Shown piece by piece: positions 17,550-23,199 of a stretch of 23,199 bases of DNA (the stretch's first letter is position 1; each line of letters opens with the position of its first letter). Source of the DNA: CAZRIE01 sp964600075 (GTDB taxonomy: Bacteria > Bacteroidota > Bacteroidia > Flavobacteriales > Flavobacteriaceae). The position numbers and the translations under genes were made by a program. Location of the stretch: assembly GCA_964600075.1 (NCBI GenBank), contig CAZRIE010000067.1, positions 1 through 23,199 on the forward strand, written 5' to 3'. The notes below the pieces were generated by a model. That model did no database searches, was not told the DNA's origin, and was given only the letters and a program-made list of their open reading frames with translations.

Positions 17550-18590
17550 TTATCTAGCAACACGCCCGGAGGCATCGCCGCCCATGAGTTTTTCTACTTC
17601 GCTGACAGTCGCCAAATTGGCATCACCCATTATAGTGTGCTTTAAACAAGAAGCGGCCACTGCAAAATTTAATGCATTCTGGTCATCCTCTGGGTATTTT
17701 AGCAAACCGTATATTAATCCACCCATAAACGAATCGCCTCCCCCTACTCTATCTACAATATCGGTAATTTGATATTCTGGGGATTTGAACATGGTTTCGC
17801 CGTCGTAAAGTACACCGGCCCAAGTGTTATGGGATGCAGAAATTGAACCTCTTAAGGTGGTAATCACCTTTTTGGCGTTCGGGAATTTTTTCATCATTTG
17901 TTGGCAAACGGAAAGAAATGCCTCAGCTTTCACATGCTCGCCCTGAGTGGTAATATTCAATCCTTCGGGCTTGATTCCGAAATGTTTTTCTGCATCTTCT
18001 TCATTTCCCAGAATGACGTCGCAATAAGACGTTAATTCAGTCATGATACCCTCGGGTTCAACACCGTACTTCCATAATTTGGCGCGATAGTTCAAATCGG
18101 TCGAAATGGTTACGCCTTTTTTACTGGCAACCTTTACAGCTTCCAGACATACATCGGCGGCCCCTTGTGAAATTGCCGGGGTAATACCCGTCCAATGAAA
18201 CCATTCAACTCCATCGAAAACGGAGTCCCAATCTATCATCCCTTTTTCTATTTCGGCAATTGCGGAATGTGCTCGATCGTAAACAACTTTACTACCGCGG
18301 CTTACGGCCCCGGTTTCCAAAAAATAGATACCCAATCGATCACCACCATAAACTATCTTGTCAGTGCCCACACCCCTTTTCCGCATTTCCATAAAGGCAC
18401 ATTCGCCAATATCATTTTTAGGTAGTCGCGTAACAAAATCTACCGGTACCCCATAGTTGGCCAATGAAACTGCTACATTGCTTTCTCCTCCACCATATAC
18501 TACATCAAAACTTGTGGTTTGGGAAAACCTTAAAAATCCGGGAGGGGACAGACGCAACATGATTTCTCCGAAAGTGACTACTTTTTTCAT
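17550..18590 (-). CDS. kdgK: 2-keto-3-deoxygluconate kinase (PfkB family)
   Basis: The 346-residue sugar kinase has the N-terminal substrate-binding segment VTFGEIMLRLSPPG, glycine-rich YGGGESNVAVSLA, and the C-terminal PfkB signature DRVGGGDSFMGGLIYGLL with catalytic base D286. It phosphorylates KDG to KDPG with ATP in the cytoplasm. The DRVGGGD version of the usual DTxGxGD is, as I recall, common in Bacteroidota KdgK. It is followed by kdgA, and a good promoter candidate lies upstream at 18651-18683. The length is slightly above the usual ~310-340 because of an insertion around residues 205-220 (GLNITTQGEHVKAEA). Confidence 0.95.
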   Translation of the reverse strand: MKKVVTFGEIMLRLSPPGFLRFSQTTSFDVVYGGGESNVAVSLANYGVPVDFVTRLPKNDIGECAFMEMRKRGVGTDKIVYGGDRLGIYFLETGAVSRGSKVVYDRAHSAIAEIEKGMIDWDSVFDGVEWFHWTGITPAISQGAADVCLEAVKVASKKGVTISTDLNYRAKLWKYGVEPEGIMTELTSYCDVILGNEEDAEKHFGIKPEGLNITTQGEHVKAEAFLSVCQQMMKKFPNAKKVITTLRGSISASHNTWAGVLYDGETMFKSPEYQITDIVDRVGGGDSFMGGLIYGLLKYPEDDQNALNFAVAASCLKHTIMGDANLATVSEVEKLMGGDASGRVAR

Positions 18591-18650
18591 CTTATGTTAA
18601 GTTGTTTATATTCTTAAAAGACTAAGATAATGGTTATTTTATGACACCTC

Positions 18651-18683
18651 CAAAATTAGGGTTTCCAATAAATTATAGCACAA
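18651..18683 (-). promoter_or_regulatory. Candidate Bacteroidota promoter for kdgK-kdgA
   Basis: Read on the minus strand: TTG (18683-18681), a 22-base spacer, then TAATTTTG (18658-18651). Both elements fit the Bacteroidota sigma-A consensus TTG-N17-23-TAnnTTTG. The kdgK ATG is 60 bases downstream of the -7 box, a plausible leader. The rest of the 231-base gap 18591-18821 is AT-rich and shows nothing else recognisable. Confidence 0.5.
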
Positions 18684-18821
18684 CAAAATATCCAAAAAAA
18701 AAGAACGAATGATGCGTGTAACAATATCTGTTTAATTTGGGATATTTCTCAGGAAGCTAACAGTATCGTAACTATTCGAAAAAAACAAAAAAAATGGTGC
18801 CGATTACAATAGTATGAGTGT

Positions 18822-19931
18822 CTAAATTTCAGGTTGTGGAATAACCACTTTCGTTTTCGGTGGTTTTTTGTGCCAGTAGGAAGCCAATATAGAACCCGTA
18901 ATATTCATCAGCGGACCAAATACTGCCGGTGCCAGGCCCATTGTCGCAATCTTGCCCAATGAATTGGCTATACCTGAGGCAAGTCCACCATTTTGCATTC
19001 CAACTTCGATAGCTATAGTGCGGGCATCTTGCTCTGGCATCTTAAACAATTTGGCAAAGCTGTATCCAAGACTATAACCGAATAGATTATGAATTAAAAC
19101 CAGAAGCATCAGAATACCGCCAATATCCAATAGACTGTCTCTACCTGCAGCAGTAATGATAGTAATAATAACCCCTATGGCCAACATGGAGACCAAAGGC
19201 ATGGCCCTATCTAACCATTTGGCCCCATCACCTCGTAGCTTATTAAAAAGTAAGCCCGCACCAATTGGCAAGATTATCATTTTAATTATACTCCACATCA
19301 TGGTCAAAACATCAATTTCAATAAATTCGCCTGCTAACAATTTCATAAGCAAAGGTGTCAAAAAGGGAGCGAGAAGCGTCGCTATCGAAGTAATTGTAAT
19401 GGACAATGCTACATTAGCTTTTGCCAAATAGGCCATAACATTAGAGGCTACACCACTTGGCGAACAACCAATAAGTACAATACCCGCAGCTATTTCAGGA
19501 GGAAAATTACTTAGTTTGGCCAGTGCGAAACCAACAATCGGCATAATTAACAACTGAGCCGAGACACCAATGAGCACGCCCTTTGGGGTTTTAAATACCA
19601 AAGCAAAATCTTTTAAGCTCATCGCAGTACCCATACCGAACATTATGATCTGTATCAATGGTATGATTAATATCGTAAGCTTAAAACCACCTATTACTGT
19701 AAAAAGATCAGGGTAATAAAGTGCCGCCGATACTCCGGCGAAAATCATGGTGGTAAAAACTAGGCCATTCAGGTTCTCATAACCGCTAAAACCGAAAGCC
19801 AAAACAGCGAAGAATGCCAAAAAAACAATACCGGCCTGGTCAATGTTTCCCGTGGCTACCAAACCAATTATTGTAATTAACAAGAGGGCAGCAATACCCA
19901 ACGAAACGGAATAAATAGTAATTTTTTTCAA
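18822..19931 (-). CDS. BASS-family Na+-dependent organic-anion symporter
   Basis: The 369-residue integral membrane protein has about ten hydrophobic helices. The two discontinuous-helix motifs of the bile acid:sodium symporter (BASS/SBF) family are visible: IGCSPSGVASNVMAYLAKAN in the first half and IEVGMQNGGLASGIA in the second; the Glu of the latter is a conserved Na+-site residue. Family members import bile acids, pyruvate, pantoate or other carboxylates. It is the last gene of the minus-strand series dehydratase-RraA-NTF2-BASS, 18 bases after the NTF2-like gene, so it probably imports the keto acid or acid sugar produced by those exported enzymes. It extends roughly 45 residues further at the N-terminus than bacterial members of about 320. 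The substrate is inferred from context only. Confidence 0.92.
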   Translation of the reverse strand: MKKITIYSVSLGIAALLLITIIGLVATGNIDQAGIVFLAFFAVLAFGFSGYENLNGLVFTTMIFAGVSAALYYPDLFTVIGGFKLTILIIPLIQIIMFGMGTAMSLKDFALVFKTPKGVLIGVSAQLLIMPIVGFALAKLSNFPPEIAAGIVLIGCSPSGVASNVMAYLAKANVALSITITSIATLLAPFLTPLLMKLLAGEFIEIDVLTMMWSIIKMIILPIGAGLLFNKLRGDGAKWLDRAMPLVSMLAIGVIITIITAAGRDSLLDIGGILMLLVLIHNLFGYSLGYSFAKLFKMPEQDARTIAIEVGMQNGGLASGIANSLGKIATMGLAPAVFGPLMNITGSILASYWHKKPPKTKVVIPQPEI

Positions 19932-19949
19932 GATATCAGTGGTTTGGTG

Positions 19950-20381
19950 TTATAGTTTGTAGGCCTGTCGGGCAAGTAAAATCCAGTTGCCCTTTTGTTT
20001 TTGCCATGTCATCATTACGCCGATTCGAACATCAGTGGGCGTTCCATCGTTTACCTTTGCCTCAAAAATATGGCGTACAATAGCAGTGTCACCCGAAATT
20101 TCGATGCTTTGGTCTACGGGCGTGATAGAAATGAATTCAAAAGACCCGGTCATTACAGCCGATACGTATTGGCCTTTGTTCTCAAGGGTTCCGCTTGAAT
20201 GCCCGTAGGTGAGGTTTTTGGCAGTCAGGTTTTCTAAGCTAGTTTTGTCTTTTGAAACCATAGCCTCATAGAGCGAATCTACTCCGGCAGTTATTTGACC
20301 CTCATCGTTAGAAGAATTCTGGGCGCACGATACTAGACTAAAAAGACCAACCACGGCCCACATAACTATTTGATTTTTCAT
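19950..20381 (-). CDS. NTF2-like (DUF4440-type) small lipoprotein
   Basis: The frame is open to 20423, but Met15 at 20381 begins a compact lipoprotein signal with lipobox FSLVSC (followed by AQ), so that start is preferred and gives 143 residues. The mature part has the SnoaL/NTF2-like cone fold pattern: VDSLYEAMVSKDKTSLENLT at the start, YGHSSGTLENKGQYVSAV in the middle, and MMTWQKQKGNWILLARQAYK at the end, typical of DUF4440. The family includes ligand-binding proteins and enzymes; no catalytic residues can be assigned. It lies between the RraA-like and BASS genes, with gaps of 48 and 18 bases, so it is co-transcribed and probably acts in the same periplasmic process, for example as an accessory or isomerase-like factor. 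That role is a guess. Confidence 0.8.
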   Translation of the reverse strand: MKNQIVMWAVVGLFSLVSCAQNSSNDEGQITAGVDSLYEAMVSKDKTSLENLTAKNLTYGHSSGTLENKGQYVSAVMTGSFEFISITPVDQSIEISGDTAIVRHIFEAKVNDGTPTDVRIGVMMTWQKQKGNWILLARQAYKL

Positions 20382-20429
20382 TTTATCGAATTTCGTAAAT
20401 ACTTTGCTATTATAAATTTTCAAAAAACA

Positions 20430-21365
20430 TTAATTTTTGCTCGACTTCATATAGTCGTCAAGCTCTTTGCGGGTCATCGGAAGTTTAGCATCGGGATATT
20501 TTTTTAACCACTGCAAAAAATCGGCTTTAATGACTTCGGTCCATTTTGTATCGATTTGCCCTGGAGTATATGTTTTCTCACGTAACCTTTGAAAACCGAA
20601 TTGATCACGAAGACCTACTACTTCTGATGACAACACCAATTTAGCTACAAAGTGAGACGGTATGAAAATTATACCATGTTGGTTAGCTAAGACAACATCA
20701 CCAGGCAGTACGATGGCTCGACCTATTCGAATGGGCGTATTGATACTGGTCAACATTTGCTCTGCTAGGTACGAAGGGTCGTCTCCTCTATACCAACCAT
20801 TAAACCCTTCAATATCCAATAAACCGGCCACATCGCGAACCCCACCATCAAAGATTACTCCGTTACTGGAATTCGCGTAAATCGCATTTCCCAAATTGGA
20901 GCCTATCAAGGTTCCATCAATTACACGCCCGTAGCCGTCGGCAACATACACGTCACCCTCCCTTAAGATTTCAATAGGCCATGAATTACTGCCCCCAATC
21001 GTATCTCGATTCTCTTTGGCGCCCTTCATTTTTACCAAATCTTTATAATCAGGACGCAAAGGCATGTACTGCGCCGTTAGAACACGCCCCGTCATAACAC
21101 TTTCAGGATGAATTATTTTCCATTCGCCATCGTACTGATTATGATAACCCTTGCTGCGCAGATAGCCCCAAGCTTCTTCTATTTGTATGTTCTTCAATCG
21201 CTTCAAAAGGGCGTCGGAGACTTTGGGCCTTCCGTCATCAAAACGTTCGCCCTGCCAATCAGCTGTCAATTCTTCAATATAGTCAGGTGTGGCGGCTACG
21301 CCTTGAGCCGTTAGTGGAATGTTGGCAAATATAAAAAGTGCCGCTAAAAATAGTCTCATTTTCAT
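20430..21365 (-). CDS. Exported RraA-like protein (possible class II pyruvate aldolase)
   Basis: The frame is open to 21419, but the ATG at 21365 starts a signal peptide (MKMRLFLAALFIFANIPLTA, then QG), so that start is preferred; 311 residues. The core is RraA-like. It has GDVYVADGYGRVIDGTLIGS, then GVIFDGGVRDVAGL with R177 and D178 (the Arg-Asp pair that in HMG/CHA aldolases binds substrate and metal), and PGDVVLANQHGIIFIP. Family members are either RNase E inhibitors (E. coli RraA, ~160 residues) or 4-hydroxy-4-methyl-2-oxoglutarate-type aldolases and oxaloacetate decarboxylases. With an export signal, a role on RNase E is unlikely. About 85 residues before the core and 70 after it are extra. 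It follows the enolase-superfamily dehydratase gene, so cleavage of a 2-keto-3-deoxy acid is an attractive but unproven idea. Confidence 0.85.
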   Translation of the reverse strand: MKMRLFLAALFIFANIPLTAQGVAATPDYIEELTADWQGERFDDGRPKVSDALLKRLKNIQIEEAWGYLRSKGYHNQYDGEWKIIHPESVMTGRVLTAQYMPLRPDYKDLVKMKGAKENRDTIGGSNSWPIEILREGDVYVADGYGRVIDGTLIGSNLGNAIYANSSNGVIFDGGVRDVAGLLDIEGFNGWYRGDDPSYLAEQMLTSINTPIRIGRAIVLPGDVVLANQHGIIFIPSHFVAKLVLSSEVVGLRDQFGFQRLREKTYTPGQIDTKWTEVIKADFLQWLKKYPDAKLPMTRKELDDYMKSSKN

Positions 21366-21455
21366 TCGTAGTGTTTTGTTATTATGAAGGTTATTGTTTT
21401 TATTTCTTTCGACTAACAATGTAAGGAATTTTATGTTCGGATGCCAAAATAGTCA

Positions 21456-21485
21456 AACTTCCCCGAACGGAGAGTCCGGGAAGTT
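21456..21485. other. Stem-loop between the dehydratase and rraA-like genes
   Basis: AACTTCC (21456-21462) pairs with GGAAGTT (21479-21485), and inside it CGGA-GAG-TCCG (21468-21478) forms a second perfect stem, leaving a CCGAA bulge. No T-run follows on the minus strand, the direction of the flanking genes, so it is not a standard terminator. It may be an intercistronic RNA-processing or stability hairpin in the 189-base gap. A 10-base inverted repeat, GGAATTTTAT (21425-21434) and ATAAAATTCC (21537-21546), encloses it. Confidence 0.5.
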
Positions 21486-21554
21486 CAACTACAATCTAAC
21501 CAACTCAAACAATTTTCGTTTTATATTTATAAGGAAATAAAATTCCGAACGGTC

Positions 21555-23054
21555 TTAACTATATGTTCTATCGTGCGAACGCAGGTCGTTCCATTTTGTC
21601 GTTGGGGCAAAGTAACTTTTATCCCTCGGGTCGATATGCTTTTTTAGGACATCTTCATTCAACTCTATACCCAATCCGGGAGCCGTTAGGGGTACGGTAG
21701 CAAAACCGTTGTCAATCATTTTATACCCACCGACAGTAGTCACGAGATCTTCCCACCACGGAATATCGACAGAATGATGTTCTAGGGCCAAAAAGTTTTG
21801 TGTGGCCGCGGCACAATGCACGTTAGCCATAAAAGAAACCGGCGTTCCTGCCTGGTGCATGGCCATCGCAATCCCAAATTCTTCCGCATAATCGGCAATG
21901 CGTTTCGTTTCCAAAAGTCCGCCTGAAGATGCTAAATCTGGATGGATAATATCAACCGCCCTTTGATGAATGAGGGGCTTGAAATCCTTTAACAAATAAA
22001 TATCCTCACCTGTCGTCGTTGGTGTTTCAATGGCATCCGTTATTGTTTTCCATTGTTCAGTATACTGCCAAGGTACCATGTCTTCGAACCAGGCCAAACG
22101 ATATTTTTCCAATGCTTTGGCCATTCGGATGTTGTTGTTCAAATCGAAATGTCCATAATGATCCGTGGAAATGGGAATTTCGTAACCCACCATATTTCGT
22201 ACGTCCTCCACAACCTGCTGTAACGTTTCGAGACCCTTTTCGGTTATCTGAATTTGGGTGAACGGATGCATGGTATTACCGTAGGACATAAAATTTCTTC
22301 GATCGCCCCATTGGTTAAGATTTCCTTTTGCATCTTCCCAGAACTTGCCGTTTACTACGGTACCTTTTTTTCCTTTCAGCTCACCTATGGAAACATCCAT
22401 TTTCAACCAAGTGTATCCTTGTTCTTTTACTCGAAAGTTAATAAGCCGTTTCTGTTCTTCGGGAGAGTTTGCTTCTGGCGTATCTGCGTAGAGTCGCACC
22501 TTATCTCGGTATCTTCCTCCCAATAGTTGCCAAGCGGGAACGTTATAAGCCTTACCACAAAGGTCCCATAATGCCATTTCGACCCCACAAACCCCACCTG
22601 CCTGTCGAGAGGGTCCGCCAAACTGTTTGATGCTCTTGAAGATTTTTTCTACATTACAGGGATTCTTACCCAGAATACGACTTTTTAACATAAGTGCGTA
22701 GCGTGCGTCAGCAGCATCACGCACCTCACCTAGACCATGTATGCCTTGGTTGGTCTCAATTTTAATGATAGGCGTGCCTCCCATAACATCGGTCAACACG
22801 TACCGCATATCAGTAATCTTCAACTCAGAGGGCGCGGATGCACGGTTTACTTTCGAGGTGGTCTGTGCTACGGTATCTTCAAAAGAATAACCCATGAAGC
22901 TGGATAAGGCGATACCGCCCAACGCCGTTTTTCTTAAAAAATTACGCCGGTCATCACCTGTTTTGGGGCTATCAATTTCCGCTTGACGTGACGCAACATA
23001 TGCCTTCTCCTGTGCCTCGTTTTTTGCAATAAGTTCTTTTAATGTGTTCTTCAT
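21555..23054 (-). CDS. Enolase-superfamily acid-sugar dehydratase with Tat leader
   Basis: The 499-residue protein belongs to the mandelate racemase/muconate lactonizing enzyme family. Metal ligands are D298 (ISTDHYG), E324 (AWFEDMVPW) and E350 (TTGEDIY). H400 in AMHQAGTPV is the likely general acid/base, and IHPDLASSGG is the adjacent barrel strand. K218 lies in WLKMDVS, where mandelate racemase has K-x-K, so the second Lys is replaced by Asp. The residues after H400, ALEHHSVDIPWWEDLV, resemble galactonate-type sugar-acid dehydratases. The N-terminus has a twin-arginine motif (DRRNFLRK, R36-R37) and a weakly hydrophobic stretch to about residue 58, so Tat export is likely. The n-region of 35 residues is long, but no Met lies between residue 1 and the motif. 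An insertion around 225-265 and the leader explain the length above the usual ~400. It is first of the four-gene minus-strand series. The likely reaction is acid sugar to 2-keto-3-deoxy acid in the periplasm; the substrate is unknown. Confidence 0.9.
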   Translation of the reverse strand: MKNTLKELIAKNEAQEKAYVASRQAEIDSPKTGDDRRNFLRKTALGGIALSSFMGYSFEDTVAQTTSKVNRASAPSELKITDMRYVLTDVMGGTPIIKIETNQGIHGLGEVRDAADARYALMLKSRILGKNPCNVEKIFKSIKQFGGPSRQAGGVCGVEMALWDLCGKAYNVPAWQLLGGRYRDKVRLYADTPEANSPEEQKRLINFRVKEQGYTWLKMDVSIGELKGKKGTVVNGKFWEDAKGNLNQWGDRRNFMSYGNTMHPFTQIQITEKGLETLQQVVEDVRNMVGYEIPISTDHYGHFDLNNNIRMAKALEKYRLAWFEDMVPWQYTEQWKTITDAIETPTTTGEDIYLLKDFKPLIHQRAVDIIHPDLASSGGLLETKRIADYAEEFGIAMAMHQAGTPVSFMANVHCAAATQNFLALEHHSVDIPWWEDLVTTVGGYKMIDNGFATVPLTAPGLGIELNEDVLKKHIDPRDKSYFAPTTKWNDLRSHDRTYS

Positions 23055-23098
23055 AAAATACGGTATAAGTTATTGTTTTTCAATTATTATTGATGAGG

Positions 23099-23199
23099 TC
23101 ATCTTGAGTTTTTGATATTCTTGAATTTTTTGATTGCTATGACCATAAAAGCAAGGAAATTGAACCCTTTCCAGCTTGTTGCCGTAGTATCGAATCTGT
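23099..23199 (-). CDS. Partial ORF at window edge, resembling a transposase C-terminus
   Basis: On the minus strand a frame enters from beyond the window and ends in TGA at 23099-23101. Its last residues include FDTTATSWKGFNFLAFMVIA followed by IKKFKN. An aromatic/hydrophobic 'x-Y/F-L-x-F-x-x-L/V' end with a basic tail is how many IS5-type (DDE) transposases finish. Only 32 residues are visible, so this is a tentative reading. If right, an insertion sequence lies just upstream of the dehydratase gene and its end falls within 23055-23098. Confidence 0.4.
   Translation of the reverse strand, partial: RFDTTATSWKGFNFLAFMVIAIKKFKNIKNSR

Noticed and set aside
18779..18794. A-rich run (T-run on the minus strand) just past the BASS stop, as a terminator
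   Set aside because: No GC stem precedes the T-run on the minus strand, so an intrinsic terminator is not supported.
20430..21365. RraA-like protein as a regulator of RNase E
   Set aside because: It has a signal peptide, about twice the usual length, and a carbohydrate operon context, so a cytoplasmic RNase regulator is unlikely.
1..23199. tRNA, rRNA, CRISPR array, riboswitch or phage genes
   Set aside because: I looked for cloverleaf-like GC-rich stretches, regularly spaced repeats and phage structural proteins and saw none. The intergenic gaps are short and AT-rich.

Overview
The window looks like the chromosome of a marine flavobacterium (Bacteroidota, Flavobacteriaceae). The base composition is AT-rich. 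It holds a hybrid two-component regulator of the polysaccharide-utilisation type, exported lipoproteins and sulfatase, Tat-type leaders, promoter-like TAnnTTTG boxes and almost no Shine-Dalgarno sequences. The genus cannot be read from the sequence alone.

Layout, left to right. (1) 1-223: non-coding, with a REP-like hairpin. (2) 224-5124, minus strand: a DUF1501 protein downstream of a very large PSCyt1/DUF1549/LamG/DUF1553 lipoprotein, a pair of unknown biochemical role best known from planctomycetes. (3) 5345-6208, plus strand: an AraC-type regulator broken by one in-frame TAA, so probably a pseudogene. (4) 6270-13341, minus strand: a compact cluster with the order HTCS sensor/regulator, S1 sulfatase lipoprotein, exported Nif3-like protein. 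(5) 13342-13719: non-coding, with a second copy of the REP-like repeat. (6) 13720-18590: a hexuronate/acid-sugar catabolic block. It has an FAH-family enzyme (minus), an SDR D-mannonate oxidoreductase and uxuA (plus), then kdgA and kdgK (minus), which converge on uxuA with a 3-base gap. (7) 18822-23054, minus strand: four genes in the order enolase-superfamily dehydratase with a Tat leader, exported RraA-like protein, NTF2-like lipoprotein, BASS-family Na+ symporter. (8) 23099-23199: what looks like the C-terminal tail of a transposase running off the window.

How the genes fit together. The SDR, UxuA, KdgK and KdgA make a nearly complete route: fructuronate to mannonate to 2-keto-3-deoxygluconate (KDG) to KDPG to pyruvate plus glyceraldehyde-3-phosphate. 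Glucuronate isomerase (UxaC) is not in the window. The HTCS and sulfatase suggest that the carbohydrate comes from a sulfated, uronic-acid-rich (algal) polysaccharide, but there is no SusC/SusD pair and no glycoside hydrolase or lyase here. The four-gene block at 18822-23054 is the least conventional part. It pairs an exported acid-sugar dehydratase-like enzyme with an exported RraA-type (class II pyruvate aldolase-like) protein and a Na+/organic-anion importer. This suggests, as inference only, an acid-sugar pathway partly carried out in the periplasm, feeding keto acids to the cytoplasmic KdgK/KdgA.

Items most worth a second look: the exported dehydratase/RraA/BASS block, the single-stop AraC pseudogene, the exported Nif3-like protein next to a sulfatase, and the REP-like repeat pair.
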